From the NCBI GenBank assembly GCA_036785705.1, contig JAWUZG010000160.1:62001-126000 (forward strand): a DNA stretch of 64,000 nucleotides, written 5' to 3'. Within the stretch, counting starts at the first letter, position 1; each line of letters starts with the position of its first letter. The notes below the pieces were generated by a model, which worked only from the letters and a program-made list of their open reading frames with translations, made no database searches and had not been told where the DNA came from. Positions 36,108 through 48,750 of this stretch are shown piece by piece. The DNA comes from Acanthornis magna. Its lineage: Eukaryota > Chordata > Aves > Passeriformes > Acanthizidae. The position numbers and the translations under genes are program-made.

Positions 36108-39100
36108 ATGGCCGGGAAGGTGGCACTGCTCCTGTGGGGTGAGTGCCCTGGGCATGAGCCTGACGCCCCGGGAATGGGCTCTGGTGAGGCAGAGAGTGGT
36201 GGGGAGGGTGCACAAGGGGGCTTCGGGGTCCCCTGAGGTGGTCCCCAACACCAGCAGAGCCAGTCCGTGATGAGACAGGGATCATGGGGTGGCTGTGGGG
36301 TCAGGGGCAGGGGGATAGGAATGAGGGGACAGAAATGGGGGGATAGGCATGGGGGGACAAGGATATGGTGATAGGCACCTTGGTACAGTGGCAGCTGTGG
36401 GCACAGGGGACAGAGGGACAAGGGGACGGGGACAAGGGGACAAGCACCATTCGGATGGGCTCTGTGGACAGGTGCTGTGGGGCTGGTGAGGGTGACTTCT
36501 GCCAGCACAGGATGACCATGGCGTTGCCATGTCCGGGGTGTCCACAGAGTCCCCATGTCCTGCCTCAGCCTGGGGTGCCTGAGATGTCCCTGTCCCTGAG
36601 ACATCCATGCCACACAGGTGTTTGACTGGGGACAATTTGGGGACAGCCCCCACACCCATCCCCCAGGTGCTGTCCCCATGAGGCCACCCCCACTCAGCCT
36701 CTCTCCTTTCTCCCTTCCTGCACAGACCCTCGTCCTCACTGGTGAGTCCTCAGGGGGATGCCATGTCCCCACCCGCTGTCACCAGTCCCACGGTGGCCCT
36801 GGCAGGCTGGTGTCTCCTGTCACCTGCAGGTGCCCAGACCACCCAGCTCCTCGTGCAGCCCCCCAGGACGCCGGCGGTGCTGTGGGACCGGGTGACACTG
36901 ACCTGCCAGGGCTCGGGGACCCCCGGTGCCACCATCTGGTACAAGAATGGGCGGAACTGGTGGAAAAAGAGACCCAACCGTTTCCACGTTACTGAGAGTG
37001 GCACCTACAAGTGTGACAGACCTGGCACAGGGCTCAGCAACGCCGTGAGCGTCTTAGATGGTGAGGGGGGATGGGCTCTGGGTGGGTTCCACTCCATGGG
37101 TGTCTCACATTCCTCATGTGATGAAAGCCTGTCCTCTGCACATGGTCACATTCCAGTGCATCCCAGTTCATCCCAGTGTGCACCAGTGCATCTCACTGTG
37201 TCGAGCCCCCCCGGTGCATCCAGGTGCCATGGCATTTCCCCTTGGTGTCCCCTGGGCGCCTGGGCGCAGTGCAGCTCAGAGCCCCTCAGTGCCATGGGAA
37301 CCCCCCTGTCCCACAGCCCCGCTGGTGATGCAGGTGCCAGCATCGACACTACTGGAGTGTCACACGACACGGTGACACTGCGCTGCCCGGGGTGGCAGGA
37401 CAACCTGGTCACTGGGGTGAGATTTTACCACGAGAAGAAGGATCTGGCCAGGTCCTGTAATGGGACCGAGCTGTCCCTGCCCCCGCTGCAGCTCCACCAC
37501 AGCGGCCAATATCACTGCAAGGCCAAGGTGGGCTCCAAACAGTCACGGTGGGAGGAGTCAGTGCAAAGTCTGTCGGTGACAGTGACAGTACACGGTGAGC
37601 ACCCTGCCAGTCGGGGCCCTGACACCCCAACACCCCCTCAGCCCCTTCCCAGCAGACTTGGAGGCACAAGACACCCACTAGTGTCTCCTTCCCAGAGCTC
37701 TTCCCGGTGCCGGTGCTGGAGGGTCCCCCCGAGCCCTCCGAGGGGTCCCCCCTGAATCTCAGCTGCCTCAGCACCCCCAGCCCCCTGCGGCCCCGAGCCC
37801 CCTTCCTGCACCTCTTATACCGGGACGGGCAGTTGGTGGGGGGCCCGCAGGGGTCCCCCCAGCTCCTGGTGCCCGCCGTGGGGGTGTCCCACTCGGGCAA
37901 TTACAGCTGCGAGGTGCGCTCCGAGGGGGAAGCCGTGCGGAAGAGCAGCGCCCGGCTCCGCGTCACAGTGCGCAGTGAGTGCGGGGATGGGCACGGCAAC
38001 CCCGACAGCCTCCCCGGGTCCCCAACCCTGTCTGGGTCCCCCCATCCCTACCAGACACCCTGTCTGGGTCTCCCCATCTCTCCCCACTGCCATCTCACCC
38101 ATCACTGCCTGGGTCCCTTCATCCATTCCCCCGTACCACCCAATGTCCTCCCATCATTGCCCCAAGTCCCTGCCTCCCTCCCTGGATCCTCCCACTCCTC
38201 TCTGAGGTTCCTCCATGGTGACCACATCCCACCATCCCTCTCTGGTTCTCTACACCTTTGTCTGGGGTCCCTCACGTCCATCTCCAGTTCTCCCCTCCAT
38301 GAATCATCCATCCCTCCCTGGACTCCCTTCTTTATCACTGTGGTACCCCCACCCCTCTCTGACCTTCCCCCACCTCCCTGGGTCCTTCAAGGTTTCCTGG
38401 TGTCCCCGACCCCTACCCAGCACCCCTATCGCACCCATCTCCCCCTGCAGGGATCCCGCTCTTGGGGGTGTCCCTGTCAGTGCAGCCCCCCGGGGGACAT
38501 GTGGCACTGGGTGACCGCCTGGTGCTGAGCTGCGCGGTGGCTGCAGGGACAGGTCCCCTGTCCTTCTCCTGGCACCGGGGGGGCTCGGGGGCACCGCTGG
38601 GCACCGGCCCCCACCTGGAGCTGAGCAAGGCTGGAGACAAGGACAGCAGCCACGACCAGTGCCGGGCCAGTGATGGGGACAGCGTGGACAAGAGCCCCAC
38701 ACTGAATGTTACTGTCCTGGGTGAGCAGGACCCTCAGGCTGGGGGTGGCCCCACCCACGGCATCCCCCATCCCACACTCATCCCCCACAATGAGTGCCAG
38801 CCCCATCCCCAGCCTCAGCCCCGTCTCTGTCCCCACAGTGCCCGTGGCCAATGCCACCATCACCCCTGGCTCCCCGGCACACCAGGTGCACCCAGGTGAC
38901 CCCGTGACCCTGCGCTGCTCGGTGCAGGTGGGCTCAGCACCTGTCACCTTCACCTGGCTGCGTGACGGGCGGGAGGTGGCCCAGGGTCTCCTCCTGGATC
39001 TTGGGGACATCGATGTGGGACATTTGGGCACCTACCAGTGTGTGGCCACCAACCAGCTGGACAGGCACCGCGTGTTCCGGGCACTCAGCCCAGAGCTGGC

Positions 39101-40064
39101 CCTGGAGGTGACACCACAGGCACACAGGGACACAGGTGGGGTCACACAGGGTCACTGGGGGCTGCAGCACCCCCGAGACAATAGGTGACCCCAATGTGTC
39201 ATGTGTCCCCTCTGTCCCCAGCAGTGGCTGAGGGGGTTGGAAGGACCTTCCTGTTCCTAGTCCTGCTCCTGGGTGTCATCGGCAGCTGTCACTGGTGGCA
39301 CCGCATGGGTGGGTGATAGTGGAGGGGGACAGGGGTCCTGAAAGGCAATGGGAAGTCCCCAGTATGGAGGGGCAATGGGGTGGCAATCAAAGCCCGTGAT
39401 ATGAGGATCTGAGCTTGCGGGCATTTTGAACGATCCTGGGGTGTTCTGGAGGGACCTTGAGGAATATTGGGGTGGCACTAGGGGCTCCTGGCATTTTTGG
39501 GGAGGTGTTGTAGGATCATGCAAGGATGTTGGTGGTTCTTCAAGGATCCTGGGTGATTCTCCATCCCTGCCAAGCTTGGGATTATGGGGGCTTTGGTGGT
39601 GCTCAGGGGTACTGGAGGGAATCTGGGGTACAGTGAGGGCTCAGGAGGGATCAGATGCCATGGGGACCCCATGATCACACCCCAACCTCCTTTTCCCTGC
39701 AGCTGCCAGGAAGTCCCAGGACAGGTGAGTTGGCTGCTCCACCCCTGACTCCCCTTTCTCCCCTCCCCAGACACCCCCTCCCCGCACCCCTTTATCCCTG
39801 CAGGGTTTTCCTGGAGCCCCTGTCCCCCCTGAAGGTGGGGGAGGTGCTGGACACTCATGTGGTGGGCACTGCGCAGGCAGAGGGTGAGTACAGGGGAGGG
39901 ACCCGGGACAGGTCACCCACGGGTGCCACCCACAACCCAGGTCCCCCCAGCTGGTGTCTCTTGCAGGGCCCCAGATGGGTACCCTGCTCTCCCTCCCCAC
40001 AGGAACCACAAGTGATCCACGCGGAGCTTCCAGGATCCCACAAGTGACTGCAAGACCCCAGTGA
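36108..40064 (+). pseudogene. FCRL-like copy Z2, disrupted, no ITIM
   Basis: Duplicate of Z1 with the same lesions. Exons: S1 36108-36138, S2 relic 36721-36741, D1 36830-37060, D2 37317-37594 (stop 37373-37375), D3 37696-37974, D4 38451-38720, D5 38839-39135, TM 39222-39308, tail 39703-39724, 39804-39883, 39967-40064. The shared defects show that Z was already disabled before the 19-kb duplication. The alternative D2 acceptor (AG at 37332-37333) and S2 skipping would again leave an open frame. Confidence 0.8.
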
Positions 40065-40313
40065 CATCTACGAGAAGATGTTGTGTCACTGGCAGGGCTG
40101 GGCATCACTGGGGGTCACTGGAGGTCACTGGAGGTCCCCATCTCTGGGCACCCACACCTCTGTTTTTCCTCCCATTGCCCCATGGGTTCCCAACCTGACT
40201 TGGGAGGAGATCATGAGTGTTGGGGCTCCCATGTGGAGCTGCACAGCATGGCCAGTGCTGCCCATTCTCCCTCCCAGTGCCAGGGGGGCACAGCACCCTG
40301 TTATTGGGACCAA

Positions 40314-40319
40314 AATAAA
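40314..40319 (+). terminator. Polyadenylation signal of Z2
   Basis: AATAAA, copy of the Z1 signal, about 250 bp after the stop codon. Confidence 0.6.
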
Positions 40320-40551
40320 TCTTTTTGCTTAAACTGGAAGAAATAGTTTTTATTTTTTCATCTCTGTTGGGCTTTAGGAATGGGATTCTCCAATTTCAGG
40401 CTTCTCCTAAAAACCAGGAGCTGCTGCACCTCCCCTCCAGTTGGAGGCTCAAAAGGCCTGGTAGAACAGTGGGAGTTCAAGGCAAAACTCAATAATTTGG
40501 TGCCATCATTCATTCCCAGTCAATGGTGAACTTTGGATTTTGCACCAGGTA

Positions 40552-41746
40552 CTCACGAGGTTTGAAAGACAGCTGTCTGCCGAGGAAGGCAGGAACCTTC
40601 CTGGGATGGAAAATATGACCGCCTTCCCTCCAGATTATTATCATTTTGAAATTGCAGGGCTTTCAGGCACAGATATAGGAAAAGGAATAACAGTTCTTTA
40701 CTAGGATATATCTATCAAGACAAACAAACAAGAGCAGCAACAACAAACCCAAACAGAATCCCAACAACAGCCTTCTATCGCCTGCCAAAGCACTTTCCCC
40801 TTCGGTGCAGTTACAGTCACAGCCAGCAGGGGCGCTGTTGGCTCCCGGCCAGGCTGGGCAGGTGCGATGATTCCCCCGCGGCTGCAGGGGACGCTGTGGC
40901 GTGAGCTCAGCCACCTCTCTCCACAATTGGCAATGGCGGCTCAGGCAACAGAAAGAGAGCCAATGGCTCCCTTTGTGAAACTCATGGGCAGCAGCCGGAC
41001 TCAGCGCCACTCCGGATTGTGAGCTGGACTGTAGCAGGAACCTCGGAGCAGCGGGCTGGACAGCAGAGCTGAGCACACCTGGGGTGGCAAACAAAGTGTA
41101 GCAAAAAAAGGAACAAGTCTAACCAGGAGCCACAGGTATCTGGGAAGATGTAGGGTGTTGAGTTAAAGTGTAGCAAAAACAGTGCAGCAGCAGAAAAAGA
41201 GCAGGACTGGGCAGCGGCAGCTGGGTTCTCGCGAGCAGCTGGGAGATGCTCTCTCCAGAGAGGGGGAGGGGGTCAGGGTCCCAGGTTTCCCCCCAGGCAC
41301 CCACGCAGATGTGAGGGTCCCTCCCAGTGAGGTTGGGTGTTGGAGAGGTCCCAGTTCAACAGCTGCTCTTATGAGCAAAGGCTCACCCATGGTAAGGAGA
41401 AGTAGTGAGAGACAAATTTCTGCAGCAGCAGTGAATTCTTCCCGCAGCCGCAGTCCAGCACCAAGACCAGAACCATCTCTGATCCAATCTGTGAGAGAGA
41501 GAGAGAGCTAGAGAGCATTGAGAGGGCTGAACCCAGCCCCTGACTGCCAGCCAAGTCTTGCAGTACCTCCACACTTCCCAAGAGAAAACCCCCCAGCTAA
41601 GAGACTGCAGCAAACTGCACCCCTTCCCCCTCCTCCCCATCCTGGCTACATCTTTCATCTCTTAAGTACCTGTCCTTCTCATCCCTTTGGCAACAAAAGG
41701 GAGAAAAATTCCCTGAGAGAAAGAAAAAAAAGAAAAATCCTCAATT
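40552..41746. mobile_element. ERV LTR (family A) and adjoining sequence, unit-2 copy
   Basis: Duplicate of 21366-22560. No coding domain visible. Confidence 0.5.
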
Positions 41747-41748
41747 TT

Positions 41749-42171
41749 AAGAGAATGTCCATGCAGAGCCACGAGACATTATGGTTCCCTTTAGGAGCCC
41801 ATTGGTGCATCCCACAGCAGCGTTTGCCTGTGGATAATACAGAGTGAGGAATGTCCCTGAGTGTCCAATAGGTCCATGGCATTGTTCCCTGTCTACTGGG
41901 CAGCAACCAACCCACAAGGAAGGCTTTTCCAGGGCCATATTTAGGCACTCTTCCATTTTTCTCATTCCCACCCTGAGACTTGATTTACTTCCCATGGATT
42001 CTGCTCCCAAAAGGGAACAACTCTGTCCATCCTTGGACCACTGCACAGCAATCTGTGGAAATGCCTGTGTGTCCCTCAGGGTCTGATTCCCTGGAAAATC
42101 CCCTCCATCCTGCCCTGAATTCTCCTGCTTGGGCATTCCCTGCTTCTGCTCTCACCCCCTGATCCCTGGAT
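41749..42171 (-). repeat. Segment Q, unit-2 copy
   Basis: Duplicate of 22563-22985, also without the family B LTR. Confidence 0.55.
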
Positions 42172-42175
42172 CCAC

Positions 42176-42811
42176 TTGTGAAGCCCCTGCTCGGTATTTC
42201 CACACTTTTCCCTCTCATCTCGCAGCCACATCAAGGAATGAAAAATTCTTTCCAGAAGCTTCCAAAGGGCTGTAGGTTTTGTACAGGAAGGAGGAGGGTC
42301 CTGGTCAGGTTGCTGAGCAGATTGTTGTTGTCTTTGCAGGAGTTTTGGGGCTCTCTCAGTCCCTTGGCCAGAGGGACAAAATGATCAATTGCTGCATTTC
42401 CAGACTGCTTCCCTCACAGCTGCCCCTGCAGGGGGGGTTTCCACCCAGCCCTGCTCTCAAAACCATCACAGGCCCTCGCAGAGCCACTGCTTGGGCTCCC
42501 ATTGTTTTTTGTGCTTCATGCAGGGCTGAGCAAACCACAGCCAGGCCTTTTTCCCCCACACAATTCTCACCTTGGAGCAGCTCTAAAGCTGTGAGAATCA
42601 AAGCCAAGGGGGTGGCTGGAAGCCTCAGGTCCTGGCTGTCGCCTGGGGCTGGCCAGAGCAGGGCTGGCCAATGGCCATCCCTGGGCAGTGGGGATGTGCC
42701 ATGGCTGGGCCCTAGCCTTGGATGGGCATAGGCTGCAAGGAGGAAGAGTTTGGGAGCTCCTTCCTGCCTGGGGCTCCATTCCCAAGCTGCTCTTCCAGGC
42801 TCAGCTTCAGT
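42176..42811 (+). repeat. Module U copy upstream of Y
   Basis: Duplicate of 22990-23625. By the crossover geometry this is the original position and the X2-associated copy is the derived one, or the reverse if the unit expanded leftward. Confidence 0.55.
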
Positions 42812-42974
42812 TTTCCATCACTGCGCTGGGGGGGCGGATGGGGCAGGATGGTCCTGGAGTGTTGTGGGCAGAGGGGGAGATGGCTGGGAGGTCACAAGCT
42901 TTTTATCTGGAGGGTCTCATCTGTCTCCTGGTTCCCAGCTCTGAAACTCTGCAGTGAGGGTGGTTTTTTGGGGT

Positions 42975-43421
42975 TGTCAGGAAAGTGAATCCACAAACAT
43001 GTGTCCAAAAAGGAGACAGAGGAGTCCTGTAACTTTATTCATGAGTAAAGGGAGAGGTCTTGGGCATTTCCCATGGAGTGTCTCCAATTGCTAGAGGACA
43101 CAGCCTCTTCTTATTGCACTTTCCTGGCCACAAGTTCCCTCTCTCTTTCCCCATTGGCTGAGGTACTCAAGAGGTACAGACTTCCCAGAATGGCTAATGC
43201 AGAGCCCCTTCTAATATACATTCCCTTCCCCCCCTTCTTCTTTTTCTTATGTCTCTGTTCCTGTCGTTTATTAACAATCTTGGGCAAATCAATCAGTGCA
43301 ATTCCGATGGAAATCCTTCCCATTGTTTCTTTCATCTCTCAGTATCGGTCTTGTCTTACAGCAGACTCAGCTCTTAGCTGACCAGCCGTTTGTTTGTAAA
43401 GACGCTCCCTTATTCCTTTCA
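42975..43421 (-). mobile_element. Solo LTR-like element (family B), unit-2 copy
   Basis: Duplicate of 23789-24235. 43422-43888 is upstream sequence without a gene. Confidence 0.55.
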
Positions 43422-43888
43422 CGGTGGTTCTTGGGGGCTGTTGGGGTCTCTTCCCTCCCCAAGTGACACTGCCCCCTCACCCCTGTTTCACCTTTCTAGG
43501 GTTTTCTCCCCCACAGAATGGTCTTGGAGGCCTGTGGGATTTGGGGCAGGGGCTGCACCTTGCAGGTTCCCAAAGGGGGACTGGGGGCTCCAAGGCTGGG
43601 GGGGGCTGTCAAGTGGGGGTATAGAATCAACGGGACACCTCCCAAGGTGTGACACCTCAGAGGTCACAGTGCCCCACAGGAGACAGTGGGATTGGGCAGG
43701 GACCCCCAGAACAGGGCTCCCCAGGATGTGCCACCCCTGGGACAGGGAGCCCCCTGGAAAATATGTCCAGGGACCCCCCCAGAACCTCCATCCCTCCAGG
43801 ACAGGACCCCCCTCCATGTGCCCCCCCAGAACAGTGCCTGCCCTCCCCATCTGACTCCCAGCATAAACAGCCTCTTCCTTCTGCTGCA

Positions 43889-43908
43889 GGAAACATGAAG
43901 TGAAAGTG
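43889..43908 (+). promoter_or_regulatory. Variant IRF-like box upstream of Y
   Basis: GGAAACATGAAGTGAAAGTG, 926 bp before the Y start codon. Its 5' GAAA half-site is broken relative to X1 and Z1. Confidence 0.45.
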
Positions 43909-44758
43909 TTGGGGAGGCACAGCTGGACACCTCCATCCCCCACAGTCCCCCCAGCACTCCCTGTCCCCCAGCACCCCCTTTTTGTCCTCCCTGGGGTCTC
44001 CCAAACCTGCTTAAGTGCTCCCTGGGATTTCTGAGCCAGGAAGTGTGGGAGGAGAATGTTCAGAAGTGAGGAAAATAAAGAACAAAACAGAAATAAAGAG
44101 AGGAAAAAGCCTCGTGGAGGGAGGTGGCAGAAAACAGGAGCCCCCTGGGAGTCTCCTGTGGTGTCCCTCAAATCATGAGCCCTCCAGGGGGGCTGCACTG
44201 GGCCCTGGGTCACCCCAAAATCTGAGGCACCCAGGGAAGGAGCTGTGACCCACATGCCCACCCAGCCACTGCCCATCCCCCTGGGAACCCAAGCCCGGGA
44301 CCCCCATTCCTGAAATCCCCCTCCTTGGGACTTGCATCAGGGGACTCTCATTCCCCAGGACCTCCATTGCCCAGGATCTGCCTTCCCTTCACCCCATCCC
44401 ATGAGCCCCCCATTCCTCCAGGACCCTGATTCCCTTGGCCCACCCCCCACTCAACCGGCACCCCCATCCCAAGGAGCGGCATGCCATGTCCCCAAATCCC
44501 TGGAGGCCATGTTTCCCCGGGAACCCCATGCCTGGGCCCTCCCACCCCTGAGGACCCCCATTCCCAGGTACCCCATCCATACAGGCATCCCATCTGCCAA
44601 GGACCACATTCCCTGTGACACTTGGCCGCAGCTCCCCACATCCCCTGTGCCCCCCACTCCTGTGAACACCATGTCTCACCATGTCCCACCATGACCCCAC
44701 CCTGTCCCCACCCACCACCATCATCTGCCAACAACACATGGAGGCAAGACGTAACCCT

Positions 44759-44772
44759 GCTTCCTTCCCCTT
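44759..44772 (+). promoter_or_regulatory. PU.1/ETS-like site upstream of Y
   Basis: GCTTCCTTCCCCTT, about 62 bp before the first ATG. Confidence 0.45.
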
Positions 44773-44833
44773 TGGCCACAGAGGCACCACCCAGGGGACA
44801 GCTGCCCCTGGTAGTGTGTGACAGCCATCCCGG

Positions 44834-47800
44834 ATGGCCTGGGACACCGGGATGGCCGGGAAGGTGGCACTGCTCCTGTGGGGTGAGTACCCCACGGATG
44901 GGCTCTGGTGAGGCAGAGAGCGGTGGGGAGGGGCACAGGGGGGCTGCGGGGTCCCCTGAGGTCCCCAAAGCCAGCAGAGCCACTCCATGGGGGTGGACTC
45001 TGGTGTGACCAGAGTCATGGCGTGGCCGTGGGGACAGGAACAGGAGGACAGGAGTAGAAGAACTGGGATGTGAGGAGATGAACAGGGGAACTGAGATGCA
45101 GGGACAAGGATGTGGCAAAAGGAACCTTGGGGCTGGGGCAGCTGCGGGGACAGGGACAGGGAGACAGGGATGCAGGGACAGGGACAAGGGGACAAGCACA
45201 TTAAAGATGGGCCATGGGGACAGGGGCCCTTGGAATGGGATCATGAGCACAGGGCCATGGGGATGTGGCCATGGGGACACATGCTGTGGGGCTGGGGGAG
45301 GTAACGTGTGCCAGCATGGTGGTGTCACCATGGCCGGGGTGTCCACAGTGTCCCCATGTCCTGCCCCAACCTGGGGTGTCTGAGGTGTGCCTGTCCTCAA
45401 GACCTCTGTGCTAAACCAGTGTCCCCATGGGGACAGTTTGGGGACAGACCCCACACTCCATGCCCTGGGTGTCGCTGTCCCTGCAGGGCTACCCCCAACC
45501 AGCTCTTCTCCTTTATCCCTTCCAGCCCAGACCCTCGGCCTCGCTGGTGAGTCCTCAGGGGGATGCCATGTCCCCATCCTGTTGTCCCTAGCCCAGTGGT
45601 GGCCCTGGCAGGCTGGTGTCCCCTGTCACCCGCAGGTGCCCAGACCACCCAGCTCCTCGTGGATCCCCCCTGGACACCGGCGGTGCTGTGGGACCGGGTG
45701 ACACTGACCTGCCAGGGCTCGGGGACCCCCGGTGCCACCACCTGGTACAAGGACGGGTGGCGCTGGGGGCTGGCGGGATGGGATCACTTCACTGTCACCG
45801 ACAGTGGCACCTACGAGTGTCGCAGACCCGGCACCGGGCGCAGCTCTTCCGCGAGGGTCGTAAATGGTGAGGGGGGTTTGTGTCCCCACCGTGGCCCCCG
45901 CGGGGACCCCGAGGGCTCTGGGTGGCCTCTGCTTCCTGGTTCACCCCTCCTGGTGTGACGGGAGCCTGTCCCCTGCACACGGGGACATCCCAGAACATCC
46001 CAGGGCGAGGGGACCCCGGTGTTGGAACTGAAGATCCCTCGTGCGCTGTGTGACAGAGTGGGGGGTCCCGTTGACATCGGGACCTCGCAGACCCTTCCAG
46101 CTTGACAGGTTCCCCCGATCCCACAGACCCGTTGGTGCTGCAGGTGCCGGCGCGTGTGCTGCTGGAGGGGGATACGGTGACACTGCGCTGCCGGGGCTGG
46201 AGGGACAAGCCGGTCACCACGGTGTCCTTCTACCGCGAGGAGAAGGAACTAGCGGTGCTCCCTGAGGGGACCGAGCTGTCCCTGTCCCCTCTGGAGCTGC
46301 ACCACAGCGGCCGGTACCACTGCGGGGGCTGGGTGGAGTTCGAGGTGTCACGGAAGTGGGAGGAGTCGCTGCCAGTGACAGTGACAGTGCACGGTGAGCA
46401 CCCGACAGCCGACACCCCCACAGCCCCTACTGCGGGAATTGGGGTCACATCCAATCCCTCCCATCTCTTCCCAGAGCTCTTCACGGTGCCAGTGCTGCAG
46501 GGTCCCCGCAGCCCACCGGGGGCTCCCCCCTGAATCTCAGCTGCCTCAACACCCCCAGCCCCCTGCGGCCCCGAGCCCCCCTCCTGCACCTCTTCTACCG
46601 GGACGGGCAGTTGGTGGGGGGCCCGCAGGGGTCCCCGCAGCTCCTGGTGCCCGCCTTGGGGGTGTCCCACTAGGGAATCTGCCGGGAACCGCCTGGAGCT
46701 GCGCCATGTTGGGGACAAGGACAGCGGCCACTAACAGTGCCGGGCCAGTAATGAGGACAGCGTGGCTGAGAGCCCCACGCTGAATGTCACCGTTCCGGGG
46801 GACAGGGACCCTCGGGCTGTGGGTGGCCCTAACCACGGCATCCCCCATCACACTCTCATCCCCCACCTCGTCCCGTTCCCCATTGCCGGCTGCCAGCCCC
46901 TCCCCCATCCTCAGCCCCGTCTCTGTCCCCGCAGTGCCCGTGGCCAATGCCACCATCACCCCTGCCCCCCTGGCACACCAGGTGCGCCCAGGTGACCCCG
47001 TGACCCTGAGCTGCTCGGTGCAGGTGGGCTCAGCACCTGTCACCTTCACCTGGCTGCGCAATGGGCGGGAGGTGGCCCAGGGTCCCCTCCTGCAGCTCGA
47101 GGACATCGATGTGGGACATTCAGGCACCTACCAGTGCGTGGCCACCAACCAGCTGGACAGGCAGCACGTGTTCCAGGCGCTCAGCCCAGAGCTGACCCTG
47201 GAGGTGACACCGCACGGATCCAGGAGCACAGGTGAGGTCACACAGGGTCACTGTGGGCGTACAGCGCCCCTAGGTCATGGGTGTCCCTGGTTTGTCCCCT
47301 CTGCCCCTGGCAGTGACACAGAGGGGTCAAGGCACAGGAGGGGTCACCTGAGGTCACCGGGGATTTCAGGATCCCTGGGGTGACAGGTGACCCCAGTGTG
47401 TCCCACTCTGTCCCCAGGAGTGATGGTAGGGGTCATTGGGTCCCTGTTGTTCCTGGTCCTGCTCGTGGCTGTCATCATGGCCTGGCACTGGTGGCACCGC
47501 ATGGGTTGGTGACAATGGGGGACAGGGGTTGTGGGGAGTGGTGGGAAGGTCCTCAGAGTGGGGGGACAATAAGGCAGCCCCCACAGCCCTGACGTGAGAG
47601 GGGCTGAACCCCCCGAGAGGTTTCTCGGGCTCCTGTGGAGTTCAGGGAGGTGTTGGAGGGTCGTGCCGGGATGTTGGGGGTTCTTTCAGGGATCCTGGGG
47701 GACTTTGGAGGTTCCTCCTCCCTGCCAGGCTTGGAGTCCTTGGGGCTGAGTGATCTGGGGGCACTGGGGTGGTTCAGAGTTTCTGGGGGGCTTCAGGGAT

Positions 47801-48143
47801 GCCTGGGTGTCCTGGAGGGATTTGTGGGTCCTGTGGGGGTTCAGGATTCCTGTGCAGGGTCAGGGCCCCAGGCACCCCACAGTCACCCCCACCTCTTTCC
47901 TTTACAGCCAAAAGGAAGCACCAGGACAGGTGAGTGGGGGGCTCCAGCATGACCCCCCTTTCACCCAAACCCCCAGGACCTCCCATCCCCTCCCACACAC
48001 CCCCTTCTCCCCACAGGGCCCCCCCGGAGACCACAACCCCCCCAGTGGAAGACCCCCAGGCGACCTACATGCAGCTGCTGGGGCCAAATGGGCAACCGTG
48101 GGAACCCAGTGACATCTATGAAGACCTACAACAAAAGTTGTGA
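44834..48143 (+). pseudogene. FCRL-like copy Y with ITAM tail; D3/D4 fused by deletion
   Basis: Exons: S1 44834-44882, S2 45526-45546, D1 45636-45866, D2 46127-46393, D3/D4 relic 46475-46797, D5 46935-47231, TM 47418-47504, tail 47908-47929 and 48017-48143. D1 and D2 are intact. D3 has a 1-bp loss (stop 46531-46533) and then jumps near 46670-46690 into the last part of D4, with the intervening intron lost. D4 has TAA at the YxC tyrosine and no GT donor (CCGG-GGGACA). Leaving the relic out gives 1101 bp, 367 codons in frame: leader-D1-D2-D5-TM-ITAM. The tail has YMQL, a 13-residue gap and YEDL, like the FCGR2A ITAM; the TM has no charged residue. It is called a pseudogene because the relic retains a D3 acceptor, but a three-Ig activating receptor is plausible. 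Confidence 0.8.
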
Positions 48144-48750
48144 CACTCTGGGAAGTGGGCGGCACTGGGGCACTGGGGGCACTGGGGGCACTGGGGGTAC
48201 TGGGGGCACTGGGGGCACTGGGGTTTCCCCTCCACGGCTCCTGTGATTGCCCATCCCTTTCGGGAGGTGGTCACAAGTCGGGCAGGGCTGCACAGGGCAC
48301 ACAGTGCTCCCCATTCCTCACCCCAAGCACCACGAGGTGTTCCCCTGTCCCCGTTCCTGTACCCCCAGGCACTCCCCACTCCCCTCCCAGTTCTCCCAGT
48401 AACACCAGGGGCTCCTTACTCTGCTTCCCAGCACCTCCCTATTGCTCCCAGAAAATCCAGGGACTCCCCATTCCCCCTCTCTGTACCCCCATTATCTCAG
48501 TGGCTTCCCGTTCCTCCTCCCAGTGCCAGAGAGGCACGGGACCCCTGATTGGAGAGCAAAATGCAGCTTTTTGGTTAAACTGGCAGAAATGGTGTTGCTT
48601 TATTCAGCTCTCTTGGGCTTTAACAATGGGATTCTCCAATTTTGGGCTGCCACTAAAAACCAGGGGCTGCTGCCCCTCCCCCTCCCAGTGGAGGCACAAA
48701 AGGCAAAGATCCCAAAGGGCTGAGAGAAGAACAATTTCCTGCAAACAGCA
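46935..48750. repeat. Left arm of Y/W inverted repeat
   Basis: D5, TM, tail and 3' flank of Y match those of W (52110-53891) in opposite orientation, introns included, with high similarity. The ~3.4-kb spacer holds ERV sequence and two LTRs. Confidence 0.75.
48161..48224 (+). repeat. Short tandem repeat (CACTGGGGG-type) after Y
   Basis: About six to seven copies of a 9-10-bp unit, 18 bp after the Y stop codon. A shorter version lies at 52625-52660 after W and a diverged one near 59015-59065 after V. Confidence 0.8.

Larger units (their letters stand above)
25719..44904. repeat. Tandem duplication unit 2 (19,186 bp)
   Basis: Second copy of 6534-25718, carrying X2 from intron 1 onward, Z2 and the Y promoter plus leader. 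Offset 19,185 bp for the first ~8 kb and 19,186 bp after the 1-bp indel near 14790. Every repeat, LTR and gene lesion of unit 1 is reproduced. Confidence 0.9.

Noticed and set aside
44348..45577. 409-codon minus-strand open frame over Y exon 1 and promoter
   Set aside because: It is antisense to Y in C/G-rich repetitive intron and promoter sequence. Similar frames elsewhere (16165-17586, 35351-36772) have the same origin.
48161..48224. Regular short repeats suggesting a CRISPR-like array
   Set aside because: It is a simple 9-10-bp minisatellite without spacers, in vertebrate DNA.
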